Positions 12,329 through 21,119 of a stretch of 38,192 nt of DNA are shown here, piece by piece (within the stretch, counting starts at the first letter, position 1; each line of letters opens with the position of its first letter). A model generated the notes under the pieces. That model did no database searches. It saw only the letters and a program-made list of their open reading frames with translations, and was not told the DNA's origin. The DNA lies in NCBI RefSeq assembly GCF_000621145.1, contig NZ_JHZB01000035.1, positions 1 through 38,192 on the forward strand. The letters are read 5' to 3'. The position numbers and the translations under genes were made by a program. Source of the stretch: Desulfobulbus elongatus DSM 2908. GTDB taxonomy: Bacteria; Desulfobacterota; Desulfobulbia; Desulfobulbales; Desulfobulbaceae.

Positions 12329-13384
12329 TTACTCTTTGCCGCTGAGGGCCTTCAATGCCTTGGCGTCGGCCGCCACGGCCTTCTGCTCGTCTTTCGGCAT
12401 GGGGATCAGGCCCTTTTCGGCCAGATAGCCCTGCTCGCCCCAGGCCCGGTCGCTGGTGAACTCGGCCAGGAATTCGGCGATGCCCGGAATCTTGCCGACA
12501 TGGTCCTTCTTGACATAGATGAACAGCGGCCGGGACACCGGATACTTGCCCTCGGCAATGGCCTCGAAATCCGGCGCCTTGCCGTCGATGGCCGAGCCCT
12601 GGATCTTGTCGGCATTCTGATCGAGGAAGCTGAAGCCGAAAATGCCTAGACTCTTGGGATTGGCCTCGAGTTTCTGCACGATCAGGTTGTCGTTTTCGCC
12701 GGCCTCGATATAGGCGCCGTCTTCACGCACGGTCTGGCACACGGCCTTGAATTTTTTCTCGTCGGTCGATTTCAGCGCCTTGATCGCGGCGAATTCCTCG
12801 CAGCCATGGTCCATGACCATCTCGACAAAGGCGTCGCGGGTGCCCGAGGTGGGCGGCGGCCCCAGCACCTCGATCTTCTCGGCGGGCAGGGTGGGGTTCA
12901 CGTCCTTCCAGGTCTTGTAGGGGTTGGCCACCAGTTGGTCGCCGCCCTCGGGGCTGGGCACTTCCTTGGCCAGCGCCAGGAAAATATCCTTGCGGCTGAG
13001 CTGCATCTGCTCGGCCTTCTTGCTGTTGGCCAGGACGATGCCGTCGTACCCCACCTTGATCTCGACGATCTGGGTCACGCCGTTCTTGGCGCAGGTCTCG
13101 ATTTCCGACTTCTTGATCGCGCGGGAGGCATTGGCGATGTCCGGGGTGTCGACGCCGGCGCCGGCGCAGAACAGTTTGAACCCGCCGCCGGTACCGGTGG
13201 ATTCGATCTTCGGCGTCTTGAACTTGGTGGTCTTGCCGAACTGTTCGGCCACGGCGGTGGAGAAGGGGTACACCGTGGACGAGCCGACGATCGAGATGTA
13301 ATCGCGGCCGTCAGCGGCCTGGACAGAGGCGGCCGAACCGGCGAACAGGGCGGCGGCGGCCAGGGTACGTGCAATTTTCTGCAT
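12329..13384 (-). CDS. pstS: Periplasmic phosphate-binding protein
   Basis: A 351-residue solute-binding protein that delivers phosphate to the PstCAB importer. The signal peptide MQKIARTLAAAALF... ends at about VQA (residue 23). The mature protein starts near DYISIVGSSTVYPF, with the phosphate-contacting GSSTVYPF and later TGTGGGFKLFC, NASRAIK and PTSGTRDAF segments, all typical of PstS. AGGAGAG precedes the ATG at good spacing. It has its own candidate Pho box 59 bases upstream of the ATG. Its place between pstA and pstB is unusual, since pstS normally comes first. Confidence 0.96.
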   Translation of the reverse strand: MQKIARTLAAAALFAGSAASVQAADGRDYISIVGSSTVYPFSTAVAEQFGKTTKFKTPKIESTGTGGGFKLFCAGAGVDTPDIANASRAIKKSEIETCAKNGVTQIVEIKVGYDGIVLANSKKAEQMQLSRKDIFLALAKEVPSPEGGDQLVANPYKTWKDVNPTLPAEKIEVLGPPPTSGTRDAFVEMVMDHGCEEFAAIKALKSTDEKKFKAVCQTVREDGAYIEAGENDNLIVQKLEANPKSLGIFGFSFLDQNADKIQGSAIDGKAPDFEAIAEGKYPVSRPLFIYVKKDHVGKIPGIAEFLAEFTSDRAWGEQGYLAEKGLIPMPKDEQKAVAADAKALKALSGKE

Positions 13385-13442
13385 GGGGACTCTCCTGAAA
13401 AATGAATCTGTAGGGGTTGATGGGCAGAACGGTACAACCGCT

Positions 13443-13460
13443 CTGTTTGATTTCCGTTAG
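13443..13460 (-). promoter_or_regulatory. Candidate Pho box upstream of pstS
   Basis: On the minus strand CTAACGG (13454-13460), AAAT (13450-13453) and CAAACAG (13443-13449) form two 7-base words with a 4-base spacer, an 11-bp period. The first eleven bases are identical to those of the site upstream of pstC. It lies in the 94-base pstA-pstS gap. No strong -10 is visible downstream, as is common for PhoB-activated promoters. Confidence 0.6.
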
Positions 13461-13478
13461 CAAACCGTTCCGATTGGA

Positions 13479-14777
13479 TTACCAGCGGCGCTCGAACTTG
13501 TTGCGAAGAAAGACCGCGGCGGCATTCATGGCCAGCAACAGGAGGAGCAGCACCATGATGGCCGCCGAGGTCCGTTCGACAAAGGCTCGTTCCGGGCTGT
13601 CGGCCCAGAGATAGATCTGCACCGGCAGCACCGTGGCGGGGTCGCTGAAACCGTGCGGGACATCGACGATGAAGGCCACCATGCCGATCATCAGCAGCGG
13701 CGCCGTCTCGCCCAGGGCCCTGGCCATGCCGATGATGGCCCCGGTCATCATGCCGGGCATGGCCAGCGGCAGGACATGGTGGACGATGGTCTGCACCTGC
13801 GAGGCACCGACCCCCAGGGCAGCTTCGCGGATGGAGGGCGGCACCGATTTCAGCGAGGCCCGGCTGGCGATGATGATGGTCGGCAGGGTCATCAGGGTCA
13901 GCACCAGCCCGCCGACCAGGGAGGCCGAGCGCGGCAGGTTCATGAAGTTGAGGAACACGGCCAGCCCGAGCAGGCCGAAGACGATCGACGGGATAGCGGC
14001 CAGGTTGTTGATGTTGACCTCGATCAGGTCGGTCCAGCGGTTCTTGGGCGCGAACTCCTCCAGGTAGACCGCCGCGGCCACGCCGATGGGGAAGCTGAGC
14101 ACCAGGGTGACGACCAGGGTAAAGAAGGAACCCATGGCCGCGCCCCGGATGCCCGCCAGCTCGGGCTCGCGGGAATCGCCCGCCTGGAAGAAGGTCGTAT
14201 TGAAGGCGAGCTGCAATCGGCCGGCGGCGGTCAACTGATCGATCCAGGCCGCCTGCTGGTCGCTGATCCGCCGCTCGCTCTCGGGCACGTTGCGGGGGAT
14301 GTGCCCCTTGATGAACATATCGACCTCGTCGTCGGCCAGGACCCAGACCGACTTGACCGAGCCGATCAGCTCCGGTTTGTTCATCACCATATCCTGCACC
14401 TGGTAGGCGGCACCGGTGCTGGCCAGCTTGGCCACGATCCGCTTGTCCTGGCGGTTCTCCACCCGGGGGAAAAGGGTCTGGACCGAATCCCGTACCAGGG
14501 CGGCGTAGTTGGCGGTGGCCAGGTTGTTGACGTCGAGCACCGCCGGATCGAGATGGATGTCGAGCAGGATCTCCGTCTGCCGGAAGGCCGTGTATCCCTT
14601 GGCCGTGATCGAAGCGAGCAGCAGGGCCAGGAACATCAGGCTGGCGACGATGGCCGCGAGCCCGAAGAACTTGAAGCGCCGCTCCTTGCGGTAGCGGGCC
14701 GCCAAGCCGACATTGACCCGGGCCATGGTGCTCATGGGCCGCGCCTCGCTCATCCGGCCGCCTTGTTCCTCATTCAT
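13479..14777 (-). CDS. pstA: Phosphate ABC transporter permease PstA
   Basis: A 432-residue inner-membrane permease. After a cytosolic N-terminus, one membrane helix (FFGLAAIVASLMFLALLLAS) is followed by a periplasmic part of about 150 residues, like the DUF3333-type extension known in some PstA proteins. The core transport domain then starts at GSFFTLVVTLVLSFPIGVAAAVYLEEF. The EAA-type loop that contacts PstB is REAALGVGASQVQTIVHHVLP. The ATG at 14777 overlaps the pstC stop by eight bases, so the two are translationally coupled. Met9 (14753) and Met15 are alternative starts. The stop is 94 bases from pstS. Confidence 0.94.
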   Translation of the reverse strand: MNEEQGGRMSEARPMSTMARVNVGLAARYRKERRFKFFGLAAIVASLMFLALLLASITAKGYTAFRQTEILLDIHLDPAVLDVNNLATANYAALVRDSVQTLFPRVENRQDKRIVAKLASTGAAYQVQDMVMNKPELIGSVKSVWVLADDEVDMFIKGHIPRNVPESERRISDQQAAWIDQLTAAGRLQLAFNTTFFQAGDSREPELAGIRGAAMGSFFTLVVTLVLSFPIGVAAAVYLEEFAPKNRWTDLIEVNINNLAAIPSIVFGLLGLAVFLNFMNLPRSASLVGGLVLTLMTLPTIIIASRASLKSVPPSIREAALGVGASQVQTIVHHVLPLAMPGMMTGAIIGMARALGETAPLLMIGMVAFIVDVPHGFSDPATVLPVQIYLWADSPERAFVERTSAAIMVLLLLLLAMNAAAVFLRNKFERRW

Positions 14778-16155
14778 ATTCTTCACGGTATTTGCGCACC
14801 ACGTAGAGGGCGATGACATTGAGCGCCAGGGTGACGACGAACAGCAGCATGCCCAGGGCAAAGGCCGCCAGCGTCTTGGGGCTGTCGAACTCCTGGTCGC
14901 CGACCAGGAGGGTGACGATCTGCACGGTCACCGTGGTCACCGCCTGAAGGGGGTTGAAGGTGAGATTGGCGGCCAGGCCGGCGGCCATGACCACGATCAT
15001 GGTCTCGCCGATGGCCCGCGAAACCGCCAGCAGGATCGAGCCGACGATGCCGGGCAGGGCGGCGGGCAGGATGACCAGCTTGATGGTCTCGCTCTTGGTG
15101 GCCCCCAGGCCGTAGGAGCCGTCGCGCAGGGATTGGGGCACGGCGTTGATGACGTCGTCGGAGAGCGAGGAGACAAAGGGGATGATCATGATCCCCATCA
15201 CCAGTCCTGCGGCCAGGGCGCTTTCCGAGGCCACCGGCAGGCCGGTCAGGGCGCCCAGGTCCCGGATGGCCGGCGCCACCACCAGAGCGGCGAAAAACCC
15301 GTAGACCACGGTGGGCACCCCGGCCAGGATCTCCAGAAGCGGCTTGACCGTGGCCCGGAATGTGGACCCGGCATATTCGGAAAGGTAGATGGCCGACATC
15401 AGGCCGAAGGGCACGGCAATGGCCATGGCGATGCCGGAGATGAGAAAGGTGCCGGTGAGCACCGGTATCGCCCCGAAACTGCCGGAGCTGCCCGCCTGAT
15501 CGGCCCGGATGGCCATCTGCGGGCTCCACTTGAGGCCGAAGAGGAAATCGGCCAGGGGGATCTGCTGGAAAAAGCGAATCGACTCGAACAGGACCGAGAG
15601 CACGATGCCGATGGTGATGAACACGGCGAAGGTGGAGCAGAGGGTGAGGATGATCTCGATGACGCGCTCGACCTGGTTGCGGGCCCGCAGCGCCGGACGG
15701 ATCCGGGCCAGGATCAGATAGGCGCCGACCAGGGCCGCAGTCAGGGCCGCGGTCGCCAGGGCCAGGTTGCTGATCCGCTGCAGGCCGAGATACCGGTCGG
15801 CGGCGGCCTGGATCAGGGGATCGACCTCGTGGGCCACCACATTGCCGGCCACCAGGTTGCGCATGTCGTTGACCAGCAGGTTGATCTGGTCCGGGTTGAC
15901 CACCCCCTTGGCCGCGGCAACCCCGTCCATGGCCATCCGGGTGAGCAGCGGATCGGCGGCCATCTGCCAGACGGCCACGATGACCAGGGCCGGCAGCCCG
16001 CACCACAGTCCGGTCAGCACGCCGTAGTAGCCGGGCCGGGAATGCAGCTTCCCGGCCGACGGCCGGCGCGCGAGCGCAAAGGCACGCCGGCGCCCCAGCC
16101 AGTAGGCCAGCGAGGACAGGATCAGGACCAGGGTGATGAGCGGGGCTGAAGACAT
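14770..16155 (-). CDS. pstC: Phosphate ABC transporter permease PstC
   Basis: A 461-residue permease, the partner of PstA. The N-terminal 200 residues contain two or three membrane helices and an extra periplasmic stretch (LLTRMAMDGVAAAKG to ADRYLGLQ) not found in the 319-residue E. coli protein. The transport core begins near GTFLISGIAMAIAVPFGLMSAIYLSEYAG, and the EAA loop reads RDGSYGLGATKSETIKLVILPAALPG. The ATG at 16155 is chosen because the hydrophobic segment starts just after it; a GTG at 16200 would add 15 polar residues. It is first in the pstC-pstA-pstS-pstB order and lies behind a candidate Pho-box promoter. Confidence 0.94.
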   Translation of the reverse strand: MSSAPLITLVLILSSLAYWLGRRRAFALARRPSAGKLHSRPGYYGVLTGLWCGLPALVIVAVWQMAADPLLTRMAMDGVAAAKGVVNPDQINLLVNDMRNLVAGNVVAHEVDPLIQAAADRYLGLQRISNLALATAALTAALVGAYLILARIRPALRARNQVERVIEIILTLCSTFAVFITIGIVLSVLFESIRFFQQIPLADFLFGLKWSPQMAIRADQAGSSGSFGAIPVLTGTFLISGIAMAIAVPFGLMSAIYLSEYAGSTFRATVKPLLEILAGVPTVVYGFFAALVVAPAIRDLGALTGLPVASESALAAGLVMGIMIIPFVSSLSDDVINAVPQSLRDGSYGLGATKSETIKLVILPAALPGIVGSILLAVSRAIGETMIVVMAAGLAANLTFNPLQAVTTVTVQIVTLLVGDQEFDSPKTLAAFALGMLLFVVTLALNVIALYVVRKYREEYE

Positions 16156-16217
16156 ATGGGTACCGTCGATGGAGGGGCGAATGGCCTCATTGCGTTGCAC
16201 GGAACCCTATCGACGCT

Positions 16218-16257
16218 TTATTAAAGCCGGATTTGGCCACGGTTAGATTTCCGTTAG
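16218..16257 (-). promoter_or_regulatory. Candidate Pho box and -10 for pstC
   Basis: On the minus strand CTAACGG (16251-16257), AAAT and CTAACCG (16240-16246) give two near-identical 7-base words at 11-bp period. A weaker third word CAAATCC (16229-16235) keeps the period. A -10-like TTTAAT (16220-16225) follows 14 bases after the second word. This is the layout expected of a PhoB-activated promoter reading into pstC. The same 295-base gap must also hold the divergent pfkA promoter. Confidence 0.65.
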
Positions 16258-16450
16258 GATTCTTGCGCTCCATGCGGCACACCTGTTAAAAAGAGCATGG
16301 TCGCAGAGTTCCCGGCTGACCGGCGCAAACGGGCGAGCACGGTGCCGCCTGGACATCCGCGGAAAGGCGCTGCCGTCCGGCCGCCTTGTTCCGCGAACGT
16401 TTCCGGGGGATGGGCTATCCCCCGGCCTGACCGAATGACGGAGAGAATCC

Positions 16451-17581
16451 ATGGGAAAGTGTATCGGCGTGCTGACCGCGGGCGGTGACAGCCCCGGCCT
16501 CAATGCAGCCATCCGGGCCATCGGCAAGAGCGCGCTCAATGCGTACAACATGCAGGTGATCGGCTTCCGCGACGGCTTCCGCGGCCTGATGGAAAACCGA
16601 AGCGTGCACCTGGAGGGGGAAATCCTTTCCGGCATCCTCACCCTGGGCGGCACCATCCTCGGCACCAGCCGCGACAAGCCGCACAAAATGCCGGTCGGCT
16701 CGAAGGTCCAGGACATGACTGAGGTGATGATCGACAACTGCCATCGCCACAACCTCGAGGTCCTGGTGTGCATCGGCGGCGGCGGCACCCAGAAGAACGC
16801 CTATCGCCTGGCCCAGTCCGGGGTGAACGTGATCACCCTGCCCAAGACCATCGACAACGATGTCGCCATGACCGACATCACCTTCGGCTTCGACACCGCC
16901 CTGTCGATCGCCACCGACGCCATCGACCGCCTCCACTCCACCGCCCACAGCCATCACCGGATCATCGTGGTCGAGATCATGGGGCACAACACCGGCTGGC
17001 TCGGCCTGGGCGCCGGGCTGGCCAGCGGCGCCGACGTCATCCTCATCCCCGAGATCCCCTACGACGTTCACCAGGTGGCCGACGCCATCCGCAGACGCCG
17101 GCACCGGGGCAAGAATTTCAGCATCGTCGCCGTTTCCGAGGGAGCGCTGGCCATCGAGGACGCCAGGGAGCTGGCCCGGCTCAAGGCGAGGAAACAGACG
17201 GCCGATGACGAGAAAAAACAGAAAAAGGCCGTGGCCGCCCTGGAGGCCTTCCAGGCCAATCACACCAGCAATACCCTGCGGCTGTCGGCGCAGTTGGAGC
17301 AGCTCACCGGCCTGGAGAGCCGGGTGACCATCCTCGGCCATCTCCAGCGGGGCGGCACGCCCACCGCGGCCGACCGCATCCTCGCCACCCGCCTGGGTTC
17401 GGCCTGCGTCGCCGCCATCGACGATCAGCGCTACGGCTGCATGGTGGCGGTCAAGGGGGAGTCAACGGAACTGGTGGAGTTGGCCGAGGTGGTCGGCAAG
17501 CGCAAGGTGGTGCCGCTCGATCACCCCTGGATCAGGGCCGCCCTGGAAACCGGGGCCTGCCTGGGCAACCACATGTCGTGA
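16451..17581 (+). CDS. pfkA: 6-phosphofructokinase
   Basis: A 376-residue PfkA-family enzyme making fructose 1,6-bisphosphate in glycolysis. [15 protein letters not shown] (8-22) is the N-terminal phosphate loop. The donor-site loop is IGGGGTQ (108-114): at the E. coli Asp103 and Gly104 positions it has Gly111 and Gly112. The catalytic loop is PKTIDND (131-137), with Lys132 where E. coli has Gly124 and catalytic Asp135. Gly at position 104 favours ATP, while Lys at 124 is shared with PPi-type and mixed group III enzymes. EIMGHNTGW and [14 protein letters not shown] complete the signature. GGAGAG lies 6 bases before the ATG. It sits inside the phosphate gene block, between pstC and phoU. Confidence 0.93.
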   Translation: MGKCIGVLTAGGDSPGLNAAIRAIGKSALNAYNMQVIGFRDGFRGLMENRSVHLEGEILSGILTLGGTILGTSRDKPHKMPVGSKVQDMTEVMIDNCHRHNLEVLVCIGGGGTQKNAYRLAQSGVNVITLPKTIDNDVAMTDITFGFDTALSIATDAIDRLHSTAHSHHRIIVVEIMGHNTGWLGLGAGLASGADVILIPEIPYDVHQVADAIRRRRHRGKNFSIVAVSEGALAIEDARELARLKARKQTADDEKKQKKAVAALEAFQANHTSNTLRLSAQLEQLTGLESRVTILGHLQRGGTPTAADRILATRLGSACVAAIDDQRYGCMVAVKGESTELVELAEVVGKRKVVPLDHPWIRAALETGACLGNHMS

Positions 17582-17595
17582 ACGCGGCGCATCAG

Positions 17596-17629
17596 GACCG
17601 GGAAGAAGGGCGGAGCGTTCTTCCCGGTC
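17596..17629. terminator. 12-bp hairpin between convergent pfkA and phoU
   Basis: GACCGGGAAGAA (17596-17607) and TTCTTCCCGGTC (17618-17629) are perfect reverse complements with a 10-base loop. It lies in the 58-base gap between the two stops and could end both transcripts. No T-run follows on either strand, so intrinsic termination is not certain. Confidence 0.55.
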
Positions 17630-17639
17630 GGGACAAGGG

Positions 17640-18314
17640 TCAGACCGGGTCCTCGCTGCTGCGGACGATTTCGCCCTCCACCAGGTAGATGACCTCCTCG
17701 GCGATGTTGATCGCCCGGTCGCCGATCCGTTCGAGATGGCGGGCGATGAGGTAGACGTTGACCAGCGAGGCGGCGCTGTCGGGGCGGCGGCCGATCTCCT
17801 CGATCACCGTTTTGTAGGCGGTGTCGCGCAGGCTGTTGACCTCGTCGTCCATGAGGAAAATGGTGCGGGCCAGGGCCGCATCCTCGGTGACCAGGGCGTC
17901 CAGGCTGGCCTTGACCATCTCCATCACCTTGGCGGCCATGGGCTGGTAGTCGAGCCCCATGGAGAAATCGGCGGTTTTGGCCGCAGTGATGGTGAGGACC
18001 CGTTTGGCGATGTTGACCGCGATGTCGGCGATCCGCTCCAGTTCGTTGTTGATCTTGATGATCGAGACGATCAGGCGCAGGTCGCGGGCCACCGGCTGAT
18101 GCAGGGCGAGGATTTTCAGGCACTCCTCCTCGACCCGGATTTCCATGTCGTCGATCTCCCAGTCCGCGGTCATGATCGCCTGGGCCTGCTCCTGATTCCT
18201 GGTTTCCAAAAGGGCGCAGGCCCGCCGCAAACGGTCTTCCACCAAGGTGCCCATCGTGAGGATCGTCTTCTTCAATTCATCGATCTCGCGGTGGAAATGC
18301 ATATGTTTGGCCAC
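17640..18314 (-). CDS. phoU: Phosphate signalling protein PhoU
   Basis: A 224-residue all-helical cytosolic protein that links the Pst transporter to PhoR and represses the Pho response when phosphate is plentiful. Two copies of the PhoU helical repeat are visible. Their conserved metal-binding E/D-xxx-D-xxx-N patterns are NNELERIADIAVNIAKR and ARHLERIGDRAINIAEE. Length is normal. The start is a GTG at 18314 with GGAG seven bases upstream; an ATG follows four codons later. It is separate from the pst genes, on the minus strand beyond pfkA, divergent from phoB and preceded by four Pho-box-like repeats. Confidence 0.96.
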   Translation of the reverse strand: MAKHMHFHREIDELKKTILTMGTLVEDRLRRACALLETRNQEQAQAIMTADWEIDDMEIRVEEECLKILALHQPVARDLRLIVSIIKINNELERIADIAVNIAKRVLTITAAKTADFSMGLDYQPMAAKVMEMVKASLDALVTEDAALARTIFLMDDEVNSLRDTAYKTVIEEIGRRPDSAASLVNVYLIARHLERIGDRAINIAEEVIYLVEGEIVRSSEDPV

Positions 18315-18374
18315 GGTATGTCTCCGATTCGTTGGGTTGGTGTATGATGCACACCATGCTTACGTACCGTCTCC

Positions 18375-18414
18375 GCGTTATCGCCCGATTAGAAACCAGT
18401 TAGGATCGCGTTAG
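18375..18414 (-). promoter_or_regulatory. Four tandem Pho-box-like repeats, phoU/phoB gap
   Basis: On the minus strand the 7-base words CTAACGC (18408-18414), CTAACTG (18397-18403), CTAATCG (18386-18392) and ATAACGC (18375-18381) follow each other at exactly 11 bp. The array begins 60 bases upstream of the phoU GTG and is oriented towards it. It also lies 83 bases upstream of the phoB start, so one array may control both directions. It is the longest of the three such arrays in the window. Confidence 0.65.
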
Positions 18415-18497
18415 CTTTTTTCTTTTCCCTTGCAACCAGGGAGGGGGTGCATCACAGTACCCGAAACAGCATGCAGGCATCACAGCGGGAGAAAAAA

Positions 18498-19193
<696 letters not shown>

Positions 19194-19277
19194 CCGCCGG
19201 TCCGCTCCCCCCGAAGGCCTCCGCGCCCGTCCCGCCGCGGGACGCCGGCGTGACACCGATTCCCGAGAGAGCACCCC

Positions 19278-21119
19278 ATGCGCAACATCCGTCTTTTCTG
19301 GCAGATCTTTCCGGTCTGCATCGGCATCACCTTCGCTTCCATGCTGGTGGTCGTGTGGCTGGCCTCCACCACCGGCCGTTCCTTCTATATCGACCGCCTC
19401 AAGGAGGAGATCCGGGAACGGGCGCTGTTGATCGAGCCCACCATCACCGCCCTCAGCAGCGGCGAAGACCAGCCCTTCCAGGATTTCGTCCGCCAGACCG
19501 GCCGGCGGGCGGCGACCCGGATCACGGTGATCGACGGCAGCGGCCTGGTGCTGGCCGATTCCAACGAGGACCACACCCTCATGGACAACCACGGCAAGCG
19601 GCCCGAGGTGGCACCGGCCCTGGCCGGGGAGATCGGCTATTCCCTGCGTCACAGCCGGACGCTCGGCGAAACCATGCTCTACGCCGCCATTCCGGTCAAA
19701 CTCGGTGACGACCGGCACCAGGGCGCCTTGCGCCTCGCCATCGCGGTGACGCCGGTGGAGGACATGCTGGCCCTGCTGCACAAGAAGATGGCCGGCATCG
19801 GCCTGCTCGTGGCCGTGCTGGCCGGTCTCTTGTCCCTCTACTCCGCCCGCAGGATCAGCCGGCCCCTGGAGGAGATGAAGCGGGGCGCCGAGCAGCTGAC
19901 CAAGGGCCGCATCGACCAGTTGGTCAGGATCGACAGCGAGCACATGTCGGCGGAGATGGCCGGCCTGGCCGCCTCGATCAACCAGATGGCCGAGCAGATC
20001 AACCGCCGCATCCGCATCATCATCCAGCAGCGCAACGAGTTGGAGGCGGTCTTCTCCAGCATGGCCGATTCGGTGGTGGCCATCGATGCCGACAAAAAAA
20101 TCATCCGCATGAACCAGGCCGCGGCGGCGCTGTTCACCCTGCCGTCGGAAGTGGTCAAGGGCAAGGCGGTGGAAGGCGTGGTCCGCAATGCTTATCTGCT
20201 GGAGATGATTGATTTCACCTTAAGCCACAATCTGCCGCAGGACCAGAAGGTCACCCTGTTCAACGGCACCGATCCGATCATCCTCCAGGTCCATGCCGTG
20301 CCCCTGCGCGACGAGGACAGCCGCAACATGGGCGTCCTCCTGGTGATGAACGACCTGACCAAACTCAACCGGCTGGAGACCATTCGCCAGGATTTTGTCG
20401 CCAATGTCTCCCACGAACTGAAGACGCCGATCACCGCGATCAAGGGCTATGTCGAAACCCTGCTCGACGGCGCGCTCGACGATACCGACAACGCCCGCCG
20501 CTTCCTCGGCATCGTCATCCGCCAGGCCGACCGCCTGGATGCCATCGTCGACGACCTGCTCACGCTCTCCCGGATCGAGGACCGGGAACGCAAGGAGGAG
20601 ATCGACCTCAGGCCGGGCGAGGTGGGGCCGGTGCTGGAGAGCGCGCTCCAGACCTGCGCCGTGCTGGCCGACGAAAAGGACGTTATCCTGGAGGTGGAAT
20701 GCGACGAGGAGGTGGTGGCGCCCATGAATCAGCCGCTGCTGGAACAGGCGGTGATCAATCTGCTCAAAAACGCCATCGCCTACAGCCCCCACGGCTCGGT
20801 GGTCACCCTGCGCTGCCAGGAAAGCGCCACCATGGAAGGGGAGCGGAAGGTGCATCTCAGCGTGATCGACAACGGTCCCGGCATCGCCAGGGAACACCTG
20901 CCCCGGCTGTTCGAACGGTTCTACCGCTGCGACAAGGCGCGCAGCCGCGACCAGGGCGGCACCGGCCTGGGTCTGGCCATTGTCAAGCACATCGCCCATG
21001 TCCACCAGGGCACGGTGGAGGTGGAGAGCACGCCGGGCAAGGGCTCGACCTTCACCATCACCCTGCCCGCCGCCCCCCGCGACCAGCAGGCCGCCGGCGA
21101 CGGGGACGAGTCAGTATGA
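19278..21119 (+). CDS. phoR: Phosphate regulon sensor histidine kinase PhoR
   Basis: A 613-residue membrane kinase. Helix 1 (about 8-30) and helix 2 (about 171-189) flank a periplasmic domain of about 140 residues, larger than in E. coli PhoR and more like the Bacillus type. A HAMP segment (about 190-245) and a PAS domain (about 250-370) follow. The phosphorylated His is H379 in NVSHELKTP. The ATPase domain has NLLKNAIAYSP (N box), DNGPGIA (G1), FERFYR (F box) and GGTGLGLAI (G2). It forms an operon with phoB and should phosphorylate it at low phosphate. Its 3' end overlaps the convergent cbiB stop by nine bases. Confidence 0.94.
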   Translation: MRNIRLFWQIFPVCIGITFASMLVVVWLASTTGRSFYIDRLKEEIRERALLIEPTITALSSGEDQPFQDFVRQTGRRAATRITVIDGSGLVLADSNEDHTLMDNHGKRPEVAPALAGEIGYSLRHSRTLGETMLYAAIPVKLGDDRHQGALRLAIAVTPVEDMLALLHKKMAGIGLLVAVLAGLLSLYSARRISRPLEEMKRGAEQLTKGRIDQLVRIDSEHMSAEMAGLAASINQMAEQINRRIRIIIQQRNELEAVFSSMADSVVAIDADKKIIRMNQAAAALFTLPSEVVKGKAVEGVVRNAYLLEMIDFTLSHNLPQDQKVTLFNGTDPIILQVHAVPLRDEDSRNMGVLLVMNDLTKLNRLETIRQDFVANVSHELKTPITAIKGYVETLLDGALDDTDNARRFLGIVIRQADRLDAIVDDLLTLSRIEDRERKEEIDLRPGEVGPVLESALQTCAVLADEKDVILEVECDEEVVAPMNQPLLEQAVINLLKNAIAYSPHGSVVTLRCQESATMEGERKVHLSVIDNGPGIAREHLPRLFERFYRCDKARSRDQGGTGLGLAIVKHIAHVHQGTVEVESTPGKGSTFTITLPAAPRDQQAAGDGDESV

